Part shown: one piece after another, positions 50,516-62,754 of the stretch | Numbering within the stretch: the stretch's first letter is position 1 | Layout: each line of letters opens with the position of its first letter | From: Pomphorhynchus laevis | Taxonomy: Eukaryota; Acanthocephala; Palaeacanthocephala; Echinorhynchida; Pomphorhynchidae | Direction: 5' to 3' | Length of the DNA: 64,000 bases | NCBI GenBank assembly: GCA_012934845.2 | Contig: WNNJ02002867.1 | Location: forward strand, 1-64,000 | Notes under the pieces: model-generated | What the model saw: the letters and a program-made list of their open reading frames with translations, nothing else | Databases searched by the model: none | Told to the model about the DNA's origin: nothing | Program-made: the position numbers and the translations under genes

Positions 50516-50873
50516 ATTATCGTTTTGTCATTGAGATTGCATTGAACAAGCATCATAACAAAAGTATGCATTTAGTTGGGATACGGCAAATTGTTAAAAA
50601 ATGCAAAATGAAAAAGAATCAACAAACAACGATTACCATACTATTTGTCACGTTATAACGTCAATGATGATCGAAAGCACAAATCAGTAGTATAAACCAT
50701 CTTACTGACGTTTTGGCTGTCTGCTTCACTTTTTAATATTGCTATTTCTAAAAATTGCTTGATTCAAGTGATAAAATTGTAGTAACTTTAAACTTGCATA
50801 TAAGACCATCTTTGTTTATAACTGGCGTTTTCTTTGTCGCGGCATGATGTCATTTTACTATCCTACAAACAAA
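50516..50873 (+). repeat. Monomer A3 of HOR-II
   Basis: 358-bp A monomer, counterpart of A4 in family I (GCATTGAACAAGCATCATAA, CTTCACTTTTTAATATTGC). Confidence 0.88.
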
Positions 50874-51235
50874 TTAGGCATTGCATAATTAAGATTGCAT
50901 CAAACATGCCTGATATTAATTGTCATGAATTTAAATCAAATACGGCAATGTGTTTTAAGCTGCTGTCGTTTATTAACTGATCCACACTAATGATTAGCAT
51001 ACTATGTGTCAACTTCAAACGTCGAAAATGTACACAAGCACTCGTCTCTACTATGATCAATATAAATGACGTTTCGGTGGCTGCATGACTTTTGAAAAAT
51101 AGAATGTTCTCTTAAAAGGTTAATTCTAACTGCTGAATTCTCGTAAACTAAAAATTTGCATTTTAGCTTTGCTCTATTTGTATCAGTCAATTTATTTACT
51201 TCGTTTATGTATCTATAGTTTTTTTATTTAAAAGA
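50874..51235 (+). repeat. Monomer B4 of HOR-II
   Basis: 362-bp B monomer, counterpart of B5 in family I (AACATGCCTGATATTAATTG, CTCGTCTCTACTATG). Confidence 0.88.
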
Positions 51236-51594
51236 TTATCGTATGTATCCTAAAGATTGCATTAGACAAGCATAATAACAAGGGTCAGAATTTCAGTGGA
51301 ATAGGCAAAATGTTAAAAGCAGCAATATTTAAAAAAAGTCAAGAGATAACAATTAGCATACTATTTGTCACGTTTAAACGTTAATGGTAACCGAGAGAAC
51401 AAATCCGTAGTATGAGCCATCTTAATGACGTTTGGTCTTTCTGCTTGACTTTTACAAATTGCATTTTCTATAAATTGCTTGATTTAAGCGTTAAAATTGT
51501 AGTATTATATAACTTGCACATTACACCATCTTAATTTATAACAGACGTTTTTATTTTTGTCGAGATTATGTCATTTTACTGGCCTTTAAACGAA
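51236..51594 (+). repeat. Monomer A5 of HOR-II
   Basis: 359-bp A monomer, counterpart of A6 in family I (GCATTAGACAAGCATAATAA, GACTTTTACAAATTGC). Confidence 0.88.
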
Positions 51595-51955
51595 TAAGGC
51601 GTTGCATGATTTTGATTGCAACAAACATGCATGACATTAATTGTCATGGATTTCAATGGAATGCAGCAATATGTTCTAAGCTGCTGTCGTAAAATAACTG
51701 ATCAACACTAAAGATTAGCATACTATGTGTCAATTCGAAACTTCAAAAAAAACAAAAGCACTTATTCGTTGTATGATCAATCTCGTTGACGTTTCGTCTG
51801 CCTGCGTAACTGTTTAAAAAAGCAAGTTCTCTAAATAGCCTTACTCGAACAGCTGAATTCTCCTAAACTAAAAATATGCTTTTTAGACAATCTCTATTTA
51901 TATGAGTCAATTTATTTGTTGCAATAAAATGTCTTTCGTTAAATTTTTTAAAAAA
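51595..51955 (+). repeat. Monomer B6 of HOR-II
   Basis: 361-bp B monomer, counterpart of B7 in family I, with the CATGACA-N5-TGTCATG dyad at 51630-51648. Confidence 0.88.
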
Positions 51956-54115
51956 GTTTCGTATTTGTCATTGCGATGGCATTAAACAAGAATCATAACA
52001 AGAGTATGCATTTCGGTTTAAAAGGGCAAAATGTTAAAAGCTGCAATATGTAGAAAACGTCAACAGAAAACGATTAGCATACTGTTTGTCACGTTTAAAC
52101 CTCAGTTATGACCGAGAGCACAAATCAGTAGTATGATCTATCTGAATGTCGTTTTGGCTGTTTGCTTACTTTTAAAAACAGCATTTTGTTATATTTGCTT
52201 GATTTTAGCCCCAAAATGGAAGTAAATTAAAACTCGCATATTAGACTATCTTTTTCTATAACAGGCGTTTTTTGTTGCGACAATGGGTTATTATATATTT
52301 TTTTTAAAAGAATTGTGCATGTGTATGTTTAAGATTGCATAAAACATGCGTGATTTATATTGTCATTGATTTCAATGGAATACGGCTATTTGTTTTAAGC
52401 TGCTGTCGTTTACTAACTGATCAACACTAACGATAAGCATACTATTAGTATACTCTGAACGTCTATAAAACGACACAATCACACATCCGTAGTATGATCA
52501 ATTTGATGACGTTTCGACTTCCTGCTTGACTTTTGAAAAATAGCATTTTCTCTTGATAGCTTAATTCAAACTGTTGAAATTTCATAAACTGAAAATTTCT
52601 TGTAAAACTATCTCTATTTATATAACTCAATTTATTTGTTGCGTTAAAGTATTCCTCGTTTTATTATTTTAAAGATTATCGTTTTGTCATTGAGATTGCA
52701 TTGAACAAGCATCATAACAAAAGTATGCATTTAGTTGGGATACGGCAAATTGTTAATTATGCAAAATGAAAAAATTTCAACAAACAACGATTACCATACT
52801 ATTTGTCACGTTTTAACGTCAATGATGATCGAAAGCACAAATCAGTAGTATAAACCATCTTACTGACGTTTTGGCTCTCTGCTTTACTTTTTAATATTGC
52901 TATTTCTATAAATTGCTTGATTCAAGTGATAAAATTGTAGTAACTTTAAACTTGCATATAAGACCATCTTTGTTTATAACTGGCGTTTTCTTTGTTGCGG
53001 CATGATGTCGTTTTACTATCCTACAAACAAATTAGGCTTAGCATAATTAAGATTGCATCAAACATGCCTGATATTAATTGTCATGAATTTAAATCAAATA
53101 CGGCAATGTGTTTTAAGCTGCTGTCGTTTATTAACTGATCCACACTAATGATTAGCATACTATGTGTCAACTTCAAACGACGAAAATGTACACAAGCACT
53201 CGTCTCTACTATGATCAATATCAATGACGTTTTGGCTGGCTGCTTGACTTTTGAAAAATAGAATGTTCTCTTAAAAGCTAAATTCTAACTGCTGAATTCT
53301 CGTAAACTAAAAATTTGCTTTTAAGCTATGATCTATTTGTATCAGTCAATTTATTTACTTCGTTTATGTATCTATAGTTTTCTTATTAAAAAGATTATCG
53401 TATGTATCCTTAAGATTGCATTAGACAAGCTTAATAACAAGGGTCAGCATTTCAGTGGAATTGGGCAAAATGTTTAAAGCAGCAATGTTTAAAAAAAGTC
53501 AAGAGATAACAATTAGCATACTATTTGTAACGTTCAAACGTCAATGATTACCTTGAGCGCAAATCCGTAGTATGAGCCATCGTAATGACGTTTTATCTGT
53601 CTGCTTGACTTTTTCAAATTGCATTTTCTATAATTTGCTTGATTTAAGCAATAAAATTGTAGTATCATAAAACTTGCACACTAGACCATCTTAATTTATA
53701 ACAGACGTTTTTATTTTTGTCGCAATTATGTCATTTTACTGGCCTTTAAACGAATAAGGCGTTGCATGATTTAGATTGCAACAAACATGCATGACATTAA
53801 TTGTCATGGATTTCAATGGAATACAGCAATATGTTCAAGGCTGATTTCGTAAAATAACCGATGAACACTAAAGATTAGCATACTATGTGTCAATTCAAAA
53901 CTTCAAAAAAACAAAAGCACTTATTCGTTGTATGATCAATCTCGATGACGTTTCGTCTGCCTGCGTAACTGTTTAAAAAAAGCAAGTTCTCTAAATAGCC
54001 TTATTCGAACTGATGAATTCTCCGAAACTAAAAATATGCTTTTTAGACAATCTCTATTTATATGAGTCAATTTATTTTTTGAAATAAAATGTCATTCGTT
54101 AAATAATTTAAAAAA
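51956..54115 (+). repeat. HOR-II copy 24 (2160 bp)
   Basis: Complete six-part unit with anchor GTTTCG. TTTCGGTTTAAAAGGG near 52,011 is shared only with copy 29 (near 62,811). Confidence 0.93.
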
Positions 54116-56275
54116 GTATCGTATTTGTCATTGCGATGGCATTAAACAAGAATCATAACAAGAGTATGCATTTCGTTATAATAGGGCAGAATGTTAAAAG
54201 CTGCAATATGTGGAAAACGTCAACAGAAAACGATTAGCATACTGTTTGTCCCGTTTAAACCTCAGTTATGACCGAGAGCACAAATCATTAGTATGATCTA
54301 TCTTAATGTCGTTTTGGCTGTTTGCTTACTTTTAAAACCAGCATTTTGTTATATTTGCTTGATTTTAGCCCCAAAATGGAAGTAAATTAAAACTCGCATA
54401 TTAGACTATCTTTTTCTATAACAGGCGTTTTTTGTTGCGACAATGGATCATTATATATATCTTTAAAAAGAATTGTGCATGTGTATGTTTAAGATTGCAT
54501 TAAACATGCGTGATTTATATTGTCATTGATTTCAATGGAATACAGCTATTTGTTTTAAGCTGCTGTCGTTTACTAACTGATCAACACTAACGATAAGCAT
54601 ACTATTAGTATACTCTGAACGTCTATAAAACGACACAATCACACATCCGTAGTATGATCAATTTGATGACGTTTCGACTTCCTGCTTGACTTTTAAAAAA
54701 TAGCATTTTCTCTTGATAGCTTAATTCGAACAGCTGAAATTTCGTAAACTGATAATTTCTTGTAAAACTATCTCAATTTATCTAACTCAATTTATTTGTC
54801 GCGTTAAAGTATTCTTCGTTTTTTTATTTTAAAGATTATTGTTTTGTCATTGAGATTGCATTGAACAAGCATCATAACAAAAGTATGCATTTCGTTGGGA
54901 TACGGCAAATTGTTAAAAAATGCAAAATGAAAAAGAATCAACAAACAACGATTACAACACTATTTGTCACGTTATAACGTCAATGATGATCGAAAGCACA
55001 AATCAGTAGTATGAACCATCTTACTGACGTTTTGGCTCTCTGCTTTACTTTTTAATATTGCTATTTCTATAAATTGCTTGATTCAAGTGATAAAATTGTA
55101 GTAACTTTAAACTTGCATTTAAGACCATCTTTATTTATAACTGGCGTTTTTGTTGTTGCGGCATGATGTCATTTTACTATCCTAAAAACACATTAGGCAT
55201 TGCATAATTAAGATTGCATCAAACATGCCTGATATTAATTGTCATGGATTTTAATCGAATAAGGCAATTTGTTTAAAGCTGCTGTCGTTTATTAACTGAT
55301 CCACACTAATGATTAGCATACTATGTGTCAACTTCAAAAGTCAAAAATGTACACAAGCACTCGTCTCTACTATGATCAATATAAATGACGTTTCGGTGGC
55401 TGCATGACTTTTGAAAAATAGAATGTTCTCTTAAAAGGTTAATTCTAACTGCTGAATTCTCGTAAACTAAAAATTTGCTTTTTAGCTTTGCAATTTTTGT
55501 ATCAGTTAATTTATTTACTTCGTTTATGTATCTATAGTTTTCTAATTTAAAAGATTATTGTATGTATCCTTACTACTGCATTAGACAAGCTTAATAACAA
55601 GGGTCAGCATTTCAGTAAAATTGGGCAAAATTTTAAAAGCAGCAATATTTAAAAAAAGTCAAGAGATAACAATTAGCATACTATTTGTCACTTTCAAACG
55701 TTAATGGTAACCGAGAGAACAAATCCGTAGTATGAGCCATCTTAATGACTTTTGGTCTGTCTGCTTGACTTTTCCAAATTGCATTTTCTATAAATTGCTT
55801 GATTTAAGAGTTAAAATTGTAGTATTATATAACTTGCACATTACACCATCTTAATTTATAACAGACGTTTTTATTTTTGTCGCAATTATGTCATTTTACT
55901 GGCCTTTAAACGAATAAAGCGTTGCATGATTTAGATTGCAACAAAAATGCTTGACATTAATTGTCATGGATTTCAATGGAATAAATCAATATGTTCTAAG
56001 CTGCTGTCGTAAAATAACTGATCAACACTAAAGATAAGCATACTGTGTGTCACCTCTAAGTTTCAAAAACAGAAAAGCACTTATTCGTTGTGTGATCAAT
56101 CTCGATGACGTTTCGTCTGCCTGCTTGACTGTTTAAAAAAAGCAAGTTCTCTTAATAGCCTTATTCGAACTATTGAATGATCCTAAATTAAAAATATGCT
56201 TTTTAGACAATCTCTATTTATATAAGTCAATTTTGTTGTTGTAATAAAATGTCATTTGTAAAATTATTTAAAAAA
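54116..56275 (+). repeat. HOR-II copy 25 (2160 bp)
   Basis: Complete unit. Its first ~650 bp match copy 28 (6480 bp away), including AATGGATCATTATATATATC. Confidence 0.93.
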
Positions 56276-58435
56276 GTATAGTCTTTGTCATTGCGATTGC
56301 TTTATACAAGAATCATAACAAGAGTATGCATTTCGTTATAATAGGGCAAAATGTTAATAGCTGCAATATGTGGAAAACGTCAACAGAAAACGATTAGCAT
56401 ACTGTTTGTCTCGTTTAGACCTCAGTTATGACCGAGAGCACAAATCAGTAGTATAATCTATCTTAATGTCGTTTTGGCTGTTAGCTTACTTTTAAAAACA
56501 GCATTTTGTTATATTTGCTTGATTTTAGCCTCAAAATGGAAGTAAATTAAAACTCGCTTATTATACTATCTTTTTCTATAACAGGCGTTTTTTGTTGCGA
56601 CGTTGGGTCATTATATATATTTTTTTAAAAGTATTGTGAATGTGTATGTTTAAGATTGCATCAAACATGCGTGATTTTTATTGTCATTGATTTCAATGGA
56701 ATACGGCTATTTGTTTTAAGCTGCTGTCGTTTACCAACTGATCAACACTAACTATAAGCATACTATTAGTATACTCTGAACGTCTATAAAACGACACAAT
56801 CACACATCCGTAGTATGATCAATTTGATGACGTTTCGACTTCCTGCTTGACTTTTGAAAAATAGCATTTTCTCTTGATAGCTTAATTCGAACTGCTGAAA
56901 TTTCATAAACTGAAAATTTCTTGTAAAACTATCTCTATTTATATAACTCAATTTATTTGTTGCGTTAAACTATTCTTCGTTTTATTATTTTAAAGATTAT
57001 CGTTTTGTCATTGAGATTGCATTGAACAAGCATCATAACAAAAGTATGCATTTAGTTGGGATACGGCAAATTGTTAAAAAATGCAAAATGAAAAAGAATC
57101 AACAAACAACGATTACCATACTATTCGTCACGTTTTAACGTCAATGATGATCGAAAGCACAAATAAGTAGTATGAACCATCTTACTGACGTTTAGGCTGT
57201 CTGCTTCACTTTTTAATATTGCTATTTCTATAAATTGCTTGATTCAAGTGATAAAATTGTAGTAACTTTAAACTTGCATTTTAGACAATCTTTATTTATA
57301 ACTGGCGTTTTTGTTGTTGCGGCATGATGTCATTTTACTATCCTACAAACAAATTAAGCTTAGCATAATTAAGATTGCATCAAACATGCCTGATATTAAT
57401 TGTCATGAATTTAAATCAAATACGGCAATGTGTTTTAAGCTGCTGTCGTTTATTAACTGATATACACTAATGATTAGCATACTATGTGTCAACTTCAAAC
57501 GTCGAAAATGTACACAAGCACTCGTCTCTACTATGATCAATATCAATGACGTTTCGGTTGGCTGCTTGACTTTTGAAAAATGGAATGTTCTCTTAAAAGG
57601 TTAATTCTAACTGCTGAATTCTCGTAAACTAAAAATTTGCATTTTAGCTTTGCTCTATTTGTATCAGTCAATTTATTTACTTCGTTTATGTATCTATAGT
57701 TTTCTTATTTAAAAGATTATCGTATGTATCCTAAAGATTGCATTAGACAAGCATAATAACAAGGGTCAGAATTTCAGTGGAATAGGGCAACATTTTAAAA
57801 GCAGCAATATTTAAAAAAAGTCAAGAGATAACAATTAGCATACTATTTGTTACGTTCAAACGTTAATGGTAACCGAGAGAACAAATCCGTAGTATGAGCC
57901 ATCTTAATGACGTTTGGTCTGTCTGCTTGACTTTTACAAATTGCATTTTCTATAAATTGCTTGATTTAAGCGTTAAAATTGTAGTATTTTATAACTTGCA
58001 TTTACACTATCTTAATTTATAACAGACGTTTTTATTTTTGTCGCAATTATGTCATTTTACTGGCCTTTAAACGAATAAGGCGTTGCATGATTTAGATTGC
58101 AACAAAAATGCTTGACATTAATTGTCATGGATTTCAATGGAATACATCAATATGTTCTAAGCTGCTGTCGTAAAATAACTGATCAACACTAAAGATTAGC
58201 ATACTATGTGTCAATTCGAAACTTCAAAAAACAAAAGCACTTATTCGTTGTATGATCAATCTCGTTGACGTTTCGTCTGCCTGCGTAACTGTTTAAAAAA
58301 AGCAAGTTCTCTAAATAGCCTTATTCGAACTGATGAATTCTCCGAAACTAAAAATATGCTTTTTAGACAATCTCTATTTATATGAGTCAATTTATTTGTT
58401 GCAATAAAATGTCATTCGTTAAATAATTTAAAAAA
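56276..58435 (+). repeat. HOR-II copy 26 (2160 bp)
   Basis: Complete unit with the most divergent anchor of the family (GTATAGTCTTTGTC) and a GCTTTATACAAG start. Confidence 0.93.
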
Positions 58436-60595
58436 GTATCGTATTTGTCATTGCGATGGCATTAAACAAGAATCATAACAAGAGTATGCATTTCGTTATA
58501 AAAGGGCAAAATGTTAAAAGCTGCAATATGTGGAAAACGTCAACAGAAAACGATTAGCATACTGTTTGTCACGTTTAAACCTCAGTTATGACGGAGAGCA
58601 CAAATCATTAGTATGATCTATCTTAATGTCGTTTTGGCTGTTTGCTTACTTTTAAAACCAGCATTTTGTTATATTTGCTTGATTTTAGCCCCAAAATGGA
58701 AGTAAATTAAAACTCGCATATTATACTATCTTTTTCTATAACAGGCGTTTTTTGTTGCGACAATGGGTCATTATATATTTTTTAAAAAGAATTGTGCATG
58801 TGTATGTTTAAGATTGCATCAAACATGCGTGATTTATATTGTCATTGATTTCAATGGAATAAGGCTATTTGTTTTAAGCTGCTGTCGTTTACTAACTGAT
58901 CAACACTAACGATAAGCATACTATTAGTATACTCTGAACGTCTATAAAACGACACAATCACACATCCGTAGTATGATCAATTTGATGACGTTTCGACTTC
59001 CTGCTTGACTTTTGAAAAATAGCATTTTCTCTTGATAGCTTAATTCGAACTGCTGAAATTTCATAAGCTGAAAATTTCTTGTAAAACTATCTCTATTTAT
59101 ATAACTCAATTTATTTGTTGCGTTAAAGTATTCTTCGTTTTATTATTTTAAAGATTATCGTTTTGTCATTGAGATTGCATTGAACAAGCATCATAACAAA
59201 AGTATGCATTTAGTTGGGATACGGCAAATTGTTAAAAAATGCAAAATGAAAAAGAATCAACAAACAACGATTACCATACTATTTGTCACGTTATAACGTC
59301 AATGATGATCGAAAGCACAAATAAGTAGTATGAACCATCTTACTGACGTTTTGGCTGTCTGCTTCACTTTTTAATATTGCTATTTCTAAAAATTGCTTGA
59401 TTCAAGTGATAAAATTGTAGTAACTTTAAACTTGCATTTAAGACCATCTTTATTTATAACTGGCGTTTTTGTTGTTGCGGCATGATGTCATTTTACTATA
59501 CTACAAACAAATTAGGCATTGCATAGTTAAGATTGCACCAAACATGCCTGATATTAATTGTCATGAATTTAAATCAAATACGGCAATGTGTTTTAAGCTG
59601 CTGTCGTTTATTAACTGATCCACACTAATGATTAGCATACTATGTGTCAACTTCAAACGTCGAAAATGTACACAAGCACTCGTCTCTACTATGATCAATA
59701 TCAATGACTTTTCGGCTGGCTGCTTGACTTTTGAAAAATAGAATGTTCTCTTAAAAGCTAAATTCTAACTGCTGAATTCTCGTAAACTAAAAATTTGCTT
59801 TTAAGCTATGGTCTATTTGTATCAGTCAATTTATTTACTTCGTTTATGTATCTATAGTTTTCTTATTAAAAAGATTATCGTATGTATCCTTAAGATTGCA
59901 TTAGACAAGCATAATAACAAGGGTCAGCATTACAGTAGGATTGGGCAAAATGTTAAAAGCAGCAATGTTTAAAAAAAGTAAAGAGATAACAATTAGCATA
60001 CTATTTGTCACGTTCAAACATCAATGATTACCTTGAGCGCAAATCCGTAGTATGAGCCATCGTAATGACGTTTTATCTGTCTGCTTGACTTTTTCAAATT
60101 GCATTTTCTATAATTTGCTTGATTTAAGCAATTAAATTGTAGTATCATAAAACTTGCACACTAGACCATCTTAATTTATAACAGACGTTTTTATTTTTGT
60201 CGCAATTATGTCATTTTACTGGCCTTTAAACGAATAAGGCGTTGCATGATTTAGATTGCAAAAAACATGCATGACATTAATTGTCATGGATTTCAATGGA
60301 ATACAGCAATATGTTCTAGGCTGCTTTCGTAAAATAACCGATGAACACTAAAGATTAGCATACTATGTGTCAATTCAAAACTTCAAAAAAACAAAAGCAC
60401 TTATTCGTTGTATGATCAATCTCGATGACGTTTCGTCTGCCTGCGTAACTGTTTAAAAAAAGCAAGTTCTCTAAATAGCCTTATTCGAACTGATGAATTC
60501 TCCGAAACTAAAAATATGCTTTTTAGACAATCTCTATTTATATGAGTCAATTTATTTTTTGAAATAAAATGTCATTCGTTAAATAATTTAAAAAA
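58436..60595 (+). repeat. HOR-II copy 27 (2160 bp)
   Basis: Complete unit. Its A5-B6 half (59,880-60,590) matches copy 22 (49,080-49,790) at an offset near 10.8 kb, including GCATTACAGTAGGATTGGGC. Confidence 0.93.
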
Positions 60596-62754
60596 GTATC
60601 GTATTTGTCATTGCGATGGCATTAAACAAGAATCATAACAAGAGTATGCATTTCGTTATAATAGGGCAGAATGTTAAAAGCTGCAATATGTGGAAAACGT
60701 CAACAGAAAACGATTAGCATACTGTTTGTCCCGTTTAAACCTCAGTTATGACCGAGAGCACAAATCATTAGTATGATCTATCTTAATGTCGTTTTGGCTG
60801 TTTGCTTACTTTTAAAACCAGCATTTTGTTATATTTGCTTGATTTTAGCCCCAAAATGGAAGTAAATTAAAACTCGCATATTAGACTATCTTTTTCTATA
60901 ACAGGCGTTTTTTGTTGCGACAATGGATCATTATATATATCTTTAAAAAGAATTGTGCATGTGTATGTTTAAGATTGCATTAAACATGCGTGATTTATAT
61001 TGTCATTGATTTCAATGGAATACGGCTATTTGTTTTAAGCTGCTGTCGTTTACTAACTGATCAACACTAACGATAAGCATACTATTAGTATACTCTGAAC
61101 GTCTATAAAACGACACAATCACACATCCGTAGTATGATCAATTTGATGACGTTTCGACTTCCTGCTTGACTTTTAAAAAATAGCATTTTCTCTTGATAGC
61201 TTAATTCGAACAGCTGAAATTTCGTAAACTGATAATTTCTTGTAAAACTATCTCAATTTATCTAACTCAATTTATTTGTTGCATTAAAGTATTCTTCGTT
61301 TTATTATTTTAAAGATTATCGTTTTGTCATTGAGATTGCATTGAACAAGCATCATAACAAAAGTATGCATTTCGTTAGGATACGGCAAATTGTTAATTAT
61401 GCAAAATGAAAAAGAATCAACAAACAACGATTACCATACTATTTGTCACGTTTTAACGTCAATGATGATCGAAAGCACAAATCAGTAGTATAAACCATCT
61501 TACTGACGTTTTGGCTCTCTGCTTTACTTTTTAATATTGCTATTTCTATAAATTGCTTGATTCAAGTGATAAAATTGTAGTAACTTTAAACTTGCATATA
61601 AGACCATCTTTGTTTATAACTGGCGTTTTCTTTGTTGCGGCATGATGTCATTTTACTATCCTACAAACAAATTAGGCATTGCATAATTAAGATTGCATCA
61701 AACATGCCTGATATTAATTGTCATGAATTTAAATCAAATACGGCAATGTGTTTTAAGCTGCTGTCGTTTATTAACTGATCCACACTAATGATTAGCATAC
61801 TATGTGTCAACTTCAAACGTCGAAAATGTACACAAGCACTCGTCTCTACTATGATCAATATAAATGACGTTTCGGTGGCTGCATGACTTTTGAAAAATAG
61901 AATGTTCTCTTAAAAGGTTAATTCTAACTGCTGAATTCTCGTAAACTAAAAATTTGCATTTTAGCTTTGCTCTATTTGTATCAGTCAATTTATTTACTTC
62001 GTTTATGTATCTATAGTTTTCTTATTTAAAAGATTATCGTATGTATCCTAAAGATTGCATTAGACAAGCATAATAACAAGGGTCAGAATTTCAGTGGAAT
62101 AGGGCAAAATGTTAAAAGCAGCAATATTTAAAAAAAGTCAAGAGATAACAATTAGCATACTATTTGTCACGTTTAAACGTTAATGGTAACCGAGAGAACA
62201 AATCCGTAGTATGAGCCATCTTAATGACGTTTGGTCTTTCTGCTTGACTTTTACAAATTGCATTTTCTATAAATTGCTTGATTTAAGCGTTAAAATTGTA
62301 GTATTATATAACTTGCACATTACACCATCTTAATTTATAACAGACGTTTTTATTTTTGTCGAGATTATGTCATTTTACTGGCCTTTAAACGAATAAGGCG
62401 TTGCATGATTTTGATTGCAACAAACATGCATGACATTAATTGTCATGGATTTCAATGGAATACAGCAATATGTTCTAAGCTGCTGTCGTAAAATAACTGA
62501 TCAACACTAAAGATTAGCATACTATGTGTCAATTCGAAACTTCAAAAAAACAAAAGCACTTATTCGTTGTATGATCAATCTCGTTGACGTTTCGTCTGCC
62601 TGCGTAACTGTTTAAAAAAAGCAAGTTCTCTAAATAGCCTTACTCGAACTGCTGAATTCTCCTAAACTAAAAATATGCTTTTTAGACAATCTCTATTTAT
62701 ATGAGTCAATTTATTTGTTGCAATAAAATGTCTTTCGTTAAATTTTTTAAAAAA
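60596..62754 (+). repeat. HOR-II copy 28 (2159 bp)
   Basis: Complete unit and a visible mosaic. The start is like copy 25, then copy 24 (GTTAATTATGCAAAATG), then copy 23 from about 61,550. Confidence 0.93.

Larger units (their letters stand above)
49796..51955 (+). repeat. HOR-II copy 23 (2160 bp), used as the type copy
   Basis: Complete six-part unit with anchor GTATCG, split into monomers in the entries below. Confidence 0.94.

Noticed and set aside
51002-61988. Identical 62-codon minus-strand frames at 51002-51190 and 61800-61988
   Set aside because: Shadows within the B4 monomers of copies related at a 10.8-kb offset. Flanking non-frame sequence is just as similar.
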